Assembly: GCF_013318015.2 (NCBI RefSeq)
Contig: NZ_CP115842.1
Span: 682,001-746,000 of the forward strand
Length of the DNA: 64,000 bases
Source: Agrobacterium tumefaciens
GTDB lineage: Bacteria > Pseudomonadota > Alphaproteobacteria > Rhizobiales > Rhizobiaceae
Direction: 5' to 3'
Part shown: piece by piece, positions 27,000 to 35,842 of the stretch
Layout: every line of letters starts with the position of its first letter
Numbering within the stretch: position 1 is the stretch's first letter
Position numbers and translations under genes: made by a program
The notes under the pieces: generated by a model
Databases searched by the model: none
What the model was told of the DNA's origin: nothing
The model's input: the letters and a program-made list of their open reading frames with translations, nothing else

Positions 27000-28238
27000 A
27001 TGTCCAATCCTAAAATACAGACCGCAACCACCGATAATTCCAGCGTGCCGAGCCGAGACGACATTCTGGCCCGCGCCAGGGACATTGCGGCTGTTGCCGC
27101 CAAGGATGCCGCTCGCCGTGAGCGTCAGCGGGAACTTCCCTTCGAAATCTTCGGCCTGATCAAAGAAGCCAGGATCGGCACGCTGCGCATCCCCGAGGCC
27201 AAAGGCGGGCCGGGAGGCTCGATTGCGGACTATATAGAAGTCCTGATGATCCTCGGGGAAGCCGACAGCAATATTCCGCACGCACTCCGCAGCCATTTCA
27301 ATTTCACAGAAAACCTCGCTCTCACACCGATCGAGCTCGAGGATCGGCGGCACCTCGAAAATGTCCTCACCGGCAAGCTCTTTGCGGGCGCCAGCACGGA
27401 ACAGGGCACCAAACGTCCCGGCGAAATCACCACGCGCCTCAGCGCCGATGGCGACCGTTATCGTCTGAACGGCCGCAAATGGTATGCGACCGGCACCGCC
27501 TTCGCAGATTTCGGCACCTTTAGCGCTGTCGGCGACGACGAACAGCCGATCGGCGTCCTCATTCCGCTTGATCGGCCCGGGATCACCATCCTCGACGACT
27601 GGGACAGCATGGGCCAGCGCATGACGGCAAGCGGCGGCGTTTTGCTTGAAAATGTCGAGGTGCTCCCGCATGAACTGACGACCCGCAAGCTCGGCAGCCA
27701 GATCGGGCGCCACAGCTCGGCCATGCGACAATTGCACCTCGCTGCCTCTGCCGCCGGTGCCGTTCAGGGTGCACTCAACGATGGCATCGACTATGTTCTG
27801 CGCCAGGCGCGCACCACGCTCCACAGCAGCGCCGAAACCGCCAATCAGGACCCCTTTGTGCAGAAGATGCTCGGCGAGATCAGCGCCGGTGCCTTCGCCG
27901 TCAAGACGCTGATCCGCGAGGCGGCAAGAACGCTCGACAGGACCGCCGCCGCCTTTTCCAGCGGCGACGAAGAGGCGATAGAAGCGGCTTTGCTGGAAGG
28001 TTCTCTCGCCACCGCCCGTACCCAGATCATCGCATCGCAGCTTTCACTAACGGTCGCCACCAACCTTTACGAACTCGGCGGCGGATCGGCGACGTCCAGC
28101 GAGCGGAATTTCGACCGCCACTGGCGCAACATCCGCACGGTCTACAACCACAATCCGCTTGCCCACAAGGCGCGTGTCATCGGCGACTATTATCTCAACG
28201 GCACCACGACGCACCTCAGGGAAGGCCGGGTATTCTAG
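27000..28238 (+). CDS. DszC-type FMNH2-dependent sulfur monooxygenase (acyl-CoA dehydrogenase fold)
   Basis: A 412-residue protein and the clearest DszC homologue here. The C-terminal block FDRHWRNIRTVYNHNPLAHKARVIGDYYLNG aligns with FDRFWRNVRTHSLHDP...LNG of dibenzothiophene monooxygenase as I recall it. The middle LNGRKWYATGTAFADFG and DWDSMGQRMTASGGVLLENVEV also match. DszC adds oxygen to sulfide or sulfoxide sulfur with FMNH2. AGGGAAA precedes the ATG. It follows the aldo-keto reductase and precedes the LysR gene in the importer operon. The real substrate need not be dibenzothiophene; smaller thioethers are more likely in soil. Confidence 0.9.
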   Translation: MSNPKIQTATTDNSSVPSRDDILARARDIAAVAAKDAARRERQRELPFEIFGLIKEARIGTLRIPEAKGGPGGSIADYIEVLMILGEADSNIPHALRSHFNFTENLALTPIELEDRRHLENVLTGKLFAGASTEQGTKRPGEITTRLSADGDRYRLNGRKWYATGTAFADFGTFSAVGDDEQPIGVLIPLDRPGITILDDWDSMGQRMTASGGVLLENVEVLPHELTTRKLGSQIGRHSSAMRQLHLAASAAGAVQGALNDGIDYVLRQARTTLHSSAETANQDPFVQKMLGEISAGAFAVKTLIREAARTLDRTAAAFSSGDEEAIEAALLEGSLATARTQIIASQLSLTVATNLYELGGGSATSSERNFDRHWRNIRTVYNHNPLAHKARVIGDYYLNGTTTHLREGRVF

Positions 28239-28257
28239 CGATAAAGGGAAAACGGCC

Positions 28258-29229
28258 ATGAGAACGGAATTCATCCCTCCTTCGGTCGCAAGAGCGGCTT
28301 TCCGGTTGCCGACGCTTTCCCGGCTGCCGCCGCTGACGGCCCTGCGCGCATTTGTCGTGGCCGCGCGTCACGCCAGCTTCTCGCGGGCGGCGGAAGAACT
28401 GCATGTCTCGACTGCCGCAATCGGCCAGCAGGTGCGCATTCTGGAAACCCATCTCGGGCAAACACTCTTCAGCCGCCAGCGCGGCGAGCTGGTGCTGACC
28501 GAGGCCGGCAGCACGCTTTACCCCGGCCTTGCGGACGCTTTCGAGACGATGATCGGCAGTCTTTCCGATCTCATGGCCTCCGGCGGCCGGCGGCAGGTGA
28601 GGGTTCTGGCGGAAGGCTGTTTTGCGGCCCGATGGCTGGCACCACGGTTGGGAACCATCGTTCCAGCCCTTGGAGACGTAGATATCTCGATTGAATCTCT
28701 CGAGGGCGACGCCATCGACCTCACGCATTTCGATGCCGATTGCGCGATCGTCGCCACCCACGGACAAATCCCCGGTTTCATTCACGAACCGCTTTTTGCC
28801 GACACCGTCAGTGCCGTCTGCACCCCGGATTTTGCCACCCGCTACCAGCTTGGTGGTGAACCCGAGCGGCTTCGGGATATCTCTTTTGCGATGTTGCGCG
28901 GCAACGGCACCGATGCTGCCTTCGAATGGGCAAACTGGCTGCGCGCCTGCCGCATTCCGCTTCGGCTTTCCGCAGCAGGACCGCGCTTTTCGCGTCAGAC
29001 CGCGCTGATAGAGGCACTCTTGTCCAGCCACGGCATCGGCCTTGCGCGCCACTCGCTCATTTCCGAAGAGCTTCGAACCGGCCGTCTGATCGCACCTTTC
29101 GGTGTGCCTCAGCCGACCGCCAGCCGGTATCATCTTCTGACCAGTCCTGACAGGCGGCGGCTGCCGGAAATCGCATCTCTACTCGCCTTGTTGCGCGAGG
29201 ATACACGCTCTCTCGAAGCCGCCGCCTGA
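28258..29229 (+). CDS. LysR family transcriptional regulator (GcvA-like)
   Basis: A 323-residue LysR protein. The N-terminal helix-turn-helix region is LTALRAFVVAARHASFSRAAEELHVSTAAIGQQVRILETHLGQTLFSRQ (about 25-75), followed by the periplasmic-binding-like effector domain. I chose the ATG at 28258 (AAAGGG upstream); an earlier start overlaps the DszC-like gene. It is the last gene of the importer operon rather than divergent from a target, which is unusual for LysR proteins. It probably regulates this operon and perhaps the shared TAGTCNACTA promoters. Confidence 0.9.
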   Translation: MRTEFIPPSVARAAFRLPTLSRLPPLTALRAFVVAARHASFSRAAEELHVSTAAIGQQVRILETHLGQTLFSRQRGELVLTEAGSTLYPGLADAFETMIGSLSDLMASGGRRQVRVLAEGCFAARWLAPRLGTIVPALGDVDISIESLEGDAIDLTHFDADCAIVATHGQIPGFIHEPLFADTVSAVCTPDFATRYQLGGEPERLRDISFAMLRGNGTDAAFEWANWLRACRIPLRLSAAGPRFSRQTALIEALLSSHGIGLARHSLISEELRTGRLIAPFGVPQPTASRYHLLTSPDRRRLPEIASLLALLREDTRSLEAAA

Positions 29230-29245
29230 ACACGCCCGTCCCACA

Positions 29246-30598
29246 TCAGGCGCGTTCCCTTTGCAACTCCCTGGTCGTATGGATGTTTTCCGGCCGGGGC
29301 AGGCCGTAATGATCACGCAGCGTGTCGCCCTCGTAGTCCTCGCGGAACAGCCCGCGCTGTTTGAGGATCGGCACGACCTCGTCCACGAAAATATCGAACC
29401 CGCCATTCAGCCATGGCGGCATGATGTTGAAGCCGTCGGCAGCACCTTCACGGAACCAGGTCTCTATCCAGTCTGCCACCTGTTCCGGGGTTCCCGAAAT
29501 CACCTTGTGGCCGCGCCCGCCGGCAAGCCGGTGCAGCAATTGCCGGATCGTCGGATTTTCCCGGTCGATGACATCGAGAACCAGCTGATGCCGGCTGCTG
29601 TCCGCCTGCGCACGCGTCGCTTCCACCGCCTCCTTCGGCAACGGCTGATCGAGATCGGCCGATGAGAGATCAATGCCTGTAATGCGCTGCAACTGCCCAA
29701 GCGAAAAGGCCGGCTGGATGAGATCGTTGAAACTCGCCTCGAGCTTTCGCGCCTCCTCTTCGGTGGAGGCGATGAAGGGGCTGATCCCCGGCAGGATTTT
29801 CACATGGGCGGGATTGCGCCCCGTGGCCGCCACGCGCCTCTTTATGTCGGAATAAAAAGACCGCGCACTCTCCAGAGTTTGATGCGCGGTAAAGATTGCC
29901 TCGGCATAACGGGCAGCAAAGCCACGACCGTCCTCCGAAGAGCCGGCCTGCACATAGACCGGCCTGCCCTGCGGCGAGCGTGGCAGGTTGAGCGCGCCCC
30001 GCACCCGGTAGAACTCGCCCTCGTGATTGGCAGGATGGATGCGGTCGGTATCGGCGAAAAGACCGCTCTCCTTGTCGGCGACGATGGCATCGTCTTCCCA
30101 GCTGTCCCAGAGCTTCGTCACCACATCGACGAACTCAGTCGCCTGCCGGTAACGGTCGGCATGCGGCGGATGCTGCTGGAGATTGAAGTTTCCGGCCGCC
30201 GCATCGGCCGAGGTCGTCACGATGTTCCAGCCGACCCGGCCGCCGCTGATATGATCGACCGAGGCGAACAGCCGCGCTAGATTGTAAGGCTCGTAATAGG
30301 TGGTGGAGGCCGTCGCAATGAAGCCGATCTTTTCGGTGACGGCCGCCAAGGCCGCCAGCATGGTGATCGGTTCCAGCCGGTGCCGGGCGGCATAGCGGAT
30401 ATTGGCGTCCAGCACCGGCGCATCGGCAAAGAAAATGGCATCCAGCTTTGCCGCCTCGGCCTTGCGGGCGATATCCTGGTAGAGCCTTATATCCGTGACG
30501 CGCAGTGGCTCCGACTCGGGGTGGCGCCAGGCTGCTTCATGGTGCCCACCCGGATAGATGAACGCATTGAGGACCAGCTTCTCGGATTTTCTGCTCAT
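29246..30598 (-). CDS. DszA-type LLM FMN-dependent monooxygenase
   Basis: A 450-residue NtaA/SnaA/DszA family protein. It carries GGHHEAAWRHPESEPLRV, ATASTTYYEPYNLARLFASVDHISGGRVGWNIVTT, NLPRSPQGRPVYVQAGSSEDGRGFAARYAEAIFTAH and VVPILKQRGLFREDYEGDTLRDHYGLP, all close to DszA. DszA cleaves a C-S bond of a sulfone to yield a sulfinate, the substrate class of DszB. It is the last gene of a minus-strand operon after a CPHC protein and a Dpp-type binding protein. It converges on the LysR gene with 16 bases between. Confidence 0.92.
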   Translation of the reverse strand: MSRKSEKLVLNAFIYPGGHHEAAWRHPESEPLRVTDIRLYQDIARKAEAAKLDAIFFADAPVLDANIRYAARHRLEPITMLAALAAVTEKIGFIATASTTYYEPYNLARLFASVDHISGGRVGWNIVTTSADAAAGNFNLQQHPPHADRYRQATEFVDVVTKLWDSWEDDAIVADKESGLFADTDRIHPANHEGEFYRVRGALNLPRSPQGRPVYVQAGSSEDGRGFAARYAEAIFTAHQTLESARSFYSDIKRRVAATGRNPAHVKILPGISPFIASTEEEARKLEASFNDLIQPAFSLGQLQRITGIDLSSADLDQPLPKEAVEATRAQADSSRHQLVLDVIDRENPTIRQLLHRLAGGRGHKVISGTPEQVADWIETWFREGAADGFNIMPPWLNGGFDIFVDEVVPILKQRGLFREDYEGDTLRDHYGLPRPENIHTTRELQRERA

Positions 30599-30653
30599 GG
30601 CGATGAACCCTTTTCAACTTTGACGCGGCTTTAAACGAGAGGTGAGGATGCGC

Positions 30654-32249
30654 TTACGCCTCCTTCGTCACCCACGCTTTGGCGAGATTGCCGCTGAGCC
30701 CCTCCGCCCCTGTCGCGTAATCCTTGATGCGGACGCTGCCGACGACCGGCTGGATTGGCGAAACGAGATTGATGACGGGAAGATCCTTGGCGACGACGGC
30801 CTGAAACTCCTTGAAGAAGGCTGCGCGCTTTTCGATATCCGGCTCCACCGCGGCCGCTTCCAGCAGCCGGTCCACTTCCGGATTGGCGTAGTGGCTGGCG
30901 TTTGAGAACGGCAGGCCGATCTTGAAGTTCTTGCTCCAGTAGACACGCTGCACGCCGGCCGTCGGATCGAAGGTATTGGAGAGGGATTCGACTGAAAGGT
31001 CCCAGGCGCGATCGGTATAAACGACCTTCACATAGGTGCCGAAATCGAATTTCTGGATATCCGCCTCGATGCCGATCTTGGAAAGCGCCTGCGCTATGAA
31101 ATCCGAATAGGTCTGCGGGTTGAACGGGTTGGTGGTGACCCTGAGCTTGAAGCGCTTGCCGCCATCCTTGCGCGGAAAGCCCGCCTCATCCAGCAGCTTT
31201 TCCGCCAGCGCGACGTCGAATTTGGCAAAACCGATATCCGGATTGTGGAACTTCGCAAGGCCGGGGCTGATCGGCGTGGGCGATGGCACGGCGTAACCGT
31301 AAAGCACGGTATCGATCAGCGCCGGAACGTCGATCGCGTGGGCAATAGCCTGCCTCACCTTCAATTCCTTGAGATATTCGTTCTCAAGGTTGATGACGAG
31401 CTGGTTCTGCTGGCCGGCATAGGCGTAGATGCGGTCATCCACCTTCAGCGTCGGGATGGATTTCAGTCGTTCCAGATCGGCAAGCGCCACCGGGTTCGGG
31501 CCAATGTCGCCCTCTCCGGTTTCCAGCGCCGCCGCGCGAGCGCCCGCATCATTGATGAGGCGAATGACGACGCGGTCGAGATAAGGACCTGACGCGTCCC
31601 AGTAGTCGGCATTCTTTTCCAGAAGAATATGGCTGCCCGGCACCCATTCCTTCAGGACGAAGGGGCCGCTGCCGATGATCTGGGCGGGTTTTGGATTGTC
31701 AGTCGGCTTGAAGGTCTCGAAGATGTGCTTTGGCACAACAGGCGATTCCGACGAGGCGAGCGCGGTTATCAATCCCGGCGCCGGCTTGGAAAGCTTCACC
31801 TTCGCGACCAGCGGATCGGAAGTATCGACGCTTTCAACATGCGAGAAAGTCGCCCGGCCGCGCGGATGGGCTTCCTTCAGCCGCAGGATCGAGAACTCCA
31901 CATCCGCCGATGTCACCGGCTTGCCGTCATGGAACTTCGCATTCGGCTGCAGATGAAAGACATATTCCAGCCCGTCGGCGGAAACGCTCCATTCTTTGGC
32001 AAGGCTCGGCTTGGGCGAAAGTTCGTAATCGTACGTCAAAAGCCCGTCGTAAATCTTCGAGCCAATGAACTGCGGACCGCCCGCACTGGTATTGATTGCC
32101 ACGAGCTGCGTCGGCTCGGGAAAATAGACGATCTTGAGCGTGCCGCCCGAAACCGGCTCTTCAGCAGCAGCGAAAGAACCACCTGGAAGCGCCACGAAAG
32201 CGCCGGCGGCGAGTGCAATTTTATGAAACTGGCGTCTGGAAAAGGTCAT
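30654..32249 (-). CDS. Dipeptide/nickel-type ABC transporter substrate-binding protein, Tat signal
   Basis: A 531-residue SBP_bac_5 protein. The twin-arginine leader MTFSRRQFHKIALAAGAFVALPGG precedes a mature domain with LAKEWSVSADGLEYVFHLQPNAKFHDGKPVTSADV. It is clearly paralogous to the binding protein at 20090-21697 (shared GGT-LLTYD, PRGR-TF, GVQRVYWSKNFK-G-PFSNA-Y-NP blocks). GGAGATAG precedes the ATG. No permease genes accompany it, so it probably feeds the importer at 21967-25856. Confidence 0.92.
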   Translation of the reverse strand: MTFSRRQFHKIALAAGAFVALPGGSFAAAEEPVSGGTLKIVYFPEPTQLVAINTSAGGPQFIGSKIYDGLLTYDYELSPKPSLAKEWSVSADGLEYVFHLQPNAKFHDGKPVTSADVEFSILRLKEAHPRGRATFSHVESVDTSDPLVAKVKLSKPAPGLITALASSESPVVPKHIFETFKPTDNPKPAQIIGSGPFVLKEWVPGSHILLEKNADYWDASGPYLDRVVIRLINDAGARAAALETGEGDIGPNPVALADLERLKSIPTLKVDDRIYAYAGQQNQLVINLENEYLKELKVRQAIAHAIDVPALIDTVLYGYAVPSPTPISPGLAKFHNPDIGFAKFDVALAEKLLDEAGFPRKDGGKRFKLRVTTNPFNPQTYSDFIAQALSKIGIEADIQKFDFGTYVKVVYTDRAWDLSVESLSNTFDPTAGVQRVYWSKNFKIGLPFSNASHYANPEVDRLLEAAAVEPDIEKRAAFFKEFQAVVAKDLPVINLVSPIQPVVGSVRIKDYATGAEGLSGNLAKAWVTKEA

Positions 32250-32290
32250 GTCTATCTCCGATAAAAATCCGATGTGCGGGGTGCGGCATC

Positions 32291-32629
32291 TCAGTGCAGT
32301 TGCGGGAACCCGTGACGCTCGGCGAGGATTTGCAAAATGCGTTTCGTGTCCTGAATGAAGTGCGTGTCGCCTTTGGTCGTCGCATCGGCTGGTGCATCGC
32401 CGGTAAAGACGAACAGCGGCAACGACTGGTTTTCCTCACCCACGACGGCGATGACCGCTTCGCGCGGACGCTGAAAACCGACCCGGTGGATATCGATCCC
32501 GGCGGCAAGGTCCGGAAAGGCGGCAAGCAGGCCTTCGATCTGGTTACAATGCGGGCAGACGAACCGGACACCGGGGTGCTTGGGGTCTTCAAAACCGGGG
32601 GCGATCAAAAAAAGCGTATCCTTGGCCAT
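32291..32629 (-). CDS. DUF3088-type thioredoxin-like protein with CPHC motif
   Basis: A 112-residue protein starting MAKDTLFLIAPGFEDP with a CPHC motif at residues 25-28, resembling DUF3088 proteins of a thioredoxin-like fold. Starts at 32638 and 32665 are possible, but none has a strong ribosome site and the family N-terminus fits 32629. It is the first gene of the operon with a Dpp-type binding protein and a DszA-type monooxygenase. The dithiol could handle a thiol, disulfide or sulfite intermediate, which is inference only. Confidence 0.75.
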   Translation of the reverse strand: MAKDTLFLIAPGFEDPKHPGVRFVCPHCNQIEGLLAAFPDLAAGIDIHRVGFQRPREAVIAVVGEENQSLPLFVFTGDAPADATTKGDTHFIQDTKRILQILAERHGFPQLH

Positions 32630-32871
32630 GGCATCCATCGTGTGCGGGTGAGATTTCATGGACACAGTGCAGGCAGAGAAATCAGAGGTCCAGAAAGCTA
32701 TTCTTCCCGCAAAACGAAGAATTCCTTCGCCCTAAATTATTGAAGAAATTGATTTTTTTAGAGTTCCGATAATTGGCATCACCGTTCCTGCCGGCCTGTT
32801 CCAAAGGCAACGTTTTTCCCGAAAACGCCGTTATCCCGCGATAGTGAAAAAAGGCCGGAGGGCCGTTTTCA

Positions 32872-32911
32872 GCAATAAAAAACCCGGCAAAATTGCCGGG
32901 TTTTTTATTGC
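32872..32911. terminator. Strong bidirectional rho-independent terminator
   Basis: A near-perfect palindrome pairs bases 32872-32890 with 32893-32911, with a core CCCGGCAA/TTGCCGGG flanked by A6 and T6. It lies 15 bases after the stop of the binding-protein gene (32926). It terminates the five-gene operon from 38962 and insulates the next one. Confidence 0.92.
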
Positions 32912-32925
32912 CATATGCAAAACGC

Positions 32926-34515
32926 TCACTCGTTCTTCCAGGCCGTCGACAGATCGCCATAGGCAATGTCGATGGTGGTGACGAGAGACTGCAGGCTGGT
33001 GTTGCGCAGAATGACGGTCGGCAGGGCGACGATAGAGAAATTCGGCAATTCGTCACCGGTGATTTTCTGGATATCGTGGAACTGCCCCGCCCGTTTCGTT
33101 TCATCCACTTCAATCGCAGCGGCGCGGAAAAGATCATCCACCCTGGGATTGTTGTAGTGGGCGGCATTGACGTATGGCGCGGGTTTCTTGATGCCATCGG
33201 ACCAGTAGAGCCGCTGCACGCCCGCTGTCGGATCAAACAACCGGCTGATGCCGTTCACCGTCAGGTCAAAACCGCGCTCCGTATAGACGCGCTTGATGAA
33301 GGTCGCGAGATCGCCTTCGACGATATCCACCTTCACGCCGAGCTTGCCGAAGGACGAGCGTAGATATTCGGAGGTTTTGCGGAAAACGTCGGAGGGCAGG
33401 AAGGCCAGCCGCAGCGAAAAACGCGTGCCATCCGCACCCCTCGGATACCCCGCCTTGTCCAGCAGCTCATTCGCTTTGGCCAGATCGAAGGGATAGGTAA
33501 AGGGCTTCTCGTCATTATAGGCGGTGAATACCGCTGGAATGTTCGAACCGGCGGGTTTCGCCGTGCCGAAAAAGATCGCGTCGTTGATGAAATTGCGGTC
33601 GATGGCATGTGCCAGCGCGTGCCGCACCTCCTTTTTCGCGAGGATCGGGTTCTCCAGATTGAACTCGAATATGGCGGCGTTATTGAGATAGGAGTCGGTA
33701 TAGACCTCCACCGAAAGCTTGGGATTCTGCCGCAAACGCTCCAGATCGCTGTAGGAGACATCGGCGGTATAATCCGCCTCGCCCGTTTCCACCGAGATGG
33801 TGGTGGAGGCCGCGTCAGCGACGAACCTCGCCACGAAGCCATCTAGATAGGGAAGATCGGCCTGCCAGTAGTTCGGGTTCTTCCTGAGCTTCACATAGCT
33901 GCCGCGTTTCCATTCCTCAAACACAAAGGGGCCAGTGCCAACGGGCGCGTTGCCGTTCGGACTCTCATTGTAGTTTTCCGAAGCATAGGCATGGGCCGGC
34001 AAAATGGGCGTTTCGCCACCAGTCAGCGCCCTCAGAAGATAAGGCGCAGGTTTGGAAAGCACCACTACCGCCGTCAGCGGATCGGGCGTTTCGATATCAG
34101 CAACATTGGCGAAAGTGATACGGCCGCGTGGGCCCACCTTCTTGAAGGCAAGCAGGGAAAATTTCACATCCTGTGCGGTGAAATCCTTGCCATCATGCCA
34201 TTTGACGCCCTTGCGCAGCTTGAAGGTGTAGCGCAGCCCGTCGGTGGAGGTTTCCCAGCTTTCGGCGAGAACCGGATGCGGCTTGAACTCGCTGTCGAAG
34301 CGTACCAACCCTTCCAGGATCTTGCTGGAAATCGCGCGCGTTCGCGTATTGGAATCGGAAAGCGGCACAAGCGTCGTCGGCTCACCGAGACCCGCAAGGG
34401 TGACAATACCACCCTTTTTCGGCGTTTCTGCCGCCAGCACCGGCACGGATGGCAGCAGCATGGCCGCACCTAGCGCAGCACTCAAAAGCAATGTCTTACG
34501 TCTTGTAATATCCAT
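32926..34515 (-). CDS. Dipeptide/nickel-type ABC transporter substrate-binding protein
   Basis: A 529-residue SBP_bac_5 protein. The leader MDITRRKTLLLSAALGAAMLLPSVPVLA has a twin-arginine pair and likely cleavage after VLA. LAESWETSTDGLRYTFKLRKGVKWHDGKDFTAQDV is the family signature. It is paralogous to the proteins at 20090 and 30654, and so is the third receptor of this type without its own permease. The ATG at 34515 has AGAGGAAA upstream. It is the last gene of the operon with a DszB-like enzyme, NmrA-like reductase, LLM monooxygenase and M20 hydrolase. Confidence 0.92.
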   Translation of the reverse strand: MDITRRKTLLLSAALGAAMLLPSVPVLAAETPKKGGIVTLAGLGEPTTLVPLSDSNTRTRAISSKILEGLVRFDSEFKPHPVLAESWETSTDGLRYTFKLRKGVKWHDGKDFTAQDVKFSLLAFKKVGPRGRITFANVADIETPDPLTAVVVLSKPAPYLLRALTGGETPILPAHAYASENYNESPNGNAPVGTGPFVFEEWKRGSYVKLRKNPNYWQADLPYLDGFVARFVADAASTTISVETGEADYTADVSYSDLERLRQNPKLSVEVYTDSYLNNAAIFEFNLENPILAKKEVRHALAHAIDRNFINDAIFFGTAKPAGSNIPAVFTAYNDEKPFTYPFDLAKANELLDKAGYPRGADGTRFSLRLAFLPSDVFRKTSEYLRSSFGKLGVKVDIVEGDLATFIKRVYTERGFDLTVNGISRLFDPTAGVQRLYWSDGIKKPAPYVNAAHYNNPRVDDLFRAAAIEVDETKRAGQFHDIQKITGDELPNFSIVALPTVILRNTSLQSLVTTIDIAYGDLSTAWKNE

Positions 34516-34549
34516 GGATGTTTCCTCTTGCAGGCTTGTTTTCAAATTT

Positions 34550-35749
34550 TCAGGCAGGCTTCAGCCGGGTTTCGACCAGCCGGGCAAACAAGGTGGCGCC
34601 GACCGGCAGGATGGCATCGTCGACAATGAAACCGGGATTATGGGCTGGCACGGTGCCGGAATGACCGAGGGTGAAAAACGCACCGGACGCATGTTTCAGG
34701 AGGTCGGCGAAATCCTCGCTGCCCATGAAGCGGCTGGGCTCGGTGGAAACGCGCTCGTCTCCGAGAACTTCGCGCGCCACCCCGGCCACAATCTCCACCG
34801 ATGCGTCATCATTGGTCAGAACCGAGAATATGTCGCGAATATCCACCTCGGCGGTGAGCCCGTAAGCGGCGGCAATGTGATCGGAAATCGTGCGGATTCG
34901 GCCCCTTATGGTCTCGCGCACGCTGTCGGAGAAGGCCCGCACCGTGCCTGCAATCGAGGCCGTTTCGGGGATGACGTTATAGGCAGATCCCGCCTCGATG
35001 CGGGTGATCGACAAGACGGCCGGATCGGTCGGCGGCACATTGCGGCTGACGATGGTCTGCAATGCCTGGATGAGTTCACCCGTCGCCGGCACCGGATCAC
35101 GCGAGACATCCGGGTGAGCCGCATGCGCGCCCCTGCCCTTCAGCCGGATATCGAAGAAATCGGCGCCTGCCAGAATGGTGCCGGGCGAGACCTTCAGATG
35201 GTTGGGTGCTGCATGGGAGGAATTGTGCAACCCGTAAATTTCATCGACGGGGAAATCCTTGAACAACCCATCGGCGATCATGGCGCGTGCGCCACCCAGT
35301 CCTTCCTCGGCGGGCTGGAAAATGAAAATCACCGTGCCGGCAAAATCACGGGTTTCCGCCAGATAACGGGCGGTGCCAAGCAATATGGTGGTGTGCACAT
35401 CATGCCCGCAGCCGTGGAACTTACCGGGATAGACCGATGCATAAGGCAGCCCTGTTTCTTCCGGCATCGGCAGGGCATCCATATCCGCCCTCAACCCGAT
35501 TGAACGGTTGCCAGCATGACGGCCACGCAGCACGCCGACCACGCCGGTCTTGCCATAACCGCGATGCACCTCGATGCCCCAGGAGGTGAGCTTCTCGGCG
35601 ACGATGCCGGAGGTGCGCACCTCTTCGAAACCGATTTCCGGATGCTGGTGCAGATCGTGGCGGATGGAGACGAGTTCGGGAACATAGGTCCCGATCCGGT
35701 CTATGACTTTCGGCGCGGGCGTTTTGACGGGATCGACGGCAATATTCAC
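34550..35749 (-). CDS. M20 family amidohydrolase
   Basis: A 399-residue metal-dependent deacylase, paralogous to 7733-8920. Motifs: ADMDALPM, GCGHDVHTT, PAEEGLGGARAM, GLHNSSH and SEDFADL. The GTG start at 35749 has GAGGAG seven bases upstream. It lies between the RutA/SfnG-like monooxygenase and the Dpp-type binding protein. No acetyltransferase is in this operon, so it may hydrolyse an amide or N-acyl group already present in the imported compound. Confidence 0.92.
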   Translation of the reverse strand: MNIAVDPVKTPAPKVIDRIGTYVPELVSIRHDLHQHPEIGFEEVRTSGIVAEKLTSWGIEVHRGYGKTGVVGVLRGRHAGNRSIGLRADMDALPMPEETGLPYASVYPGKFHGCGHDVHTTILLGTARYLAETRDFAGTVIFIFQPAEEGLGGARAMIADGLFKDFPVDEIYGLHNSSHAAPNHLKVSPGTILAGADFFDIRLKGRGAHAAHPDVSRDPVPATGELIQALQTIVSRNVPPTDPAVLSITRIEAGSAYNVIPETASIAGTVRAFSDSVRETIRGRIRTISDHIAAAYGLTAEVDIRDIFSVLTNDDASVEIVAGVAREVLGDERVSTEPSRFMGSEDFADLLKHASGAFFTLGHSGTVPAHNPGFIVDDAILPVGATLFARLVETRLKPA

Positions 35750-35842
35750 GGTATCTCCTCAGGGCAAAAAAGATCGTTCTCGCAATCTCTGTGATTGCGA
35801 AGTGCTAAGCTTCAGAACTGGAAATCTGAGGCGGGAGAGGCG

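Noticed and set aside
27000..28238. True acyl-CoA dehydrogenase of fatty acid oxidation
   Set aside because: The C-terminus has the DszC-type WRN-RT-H-P block instead of the catalytic YEGTSD motif present in the 62482-63609 enzyme.
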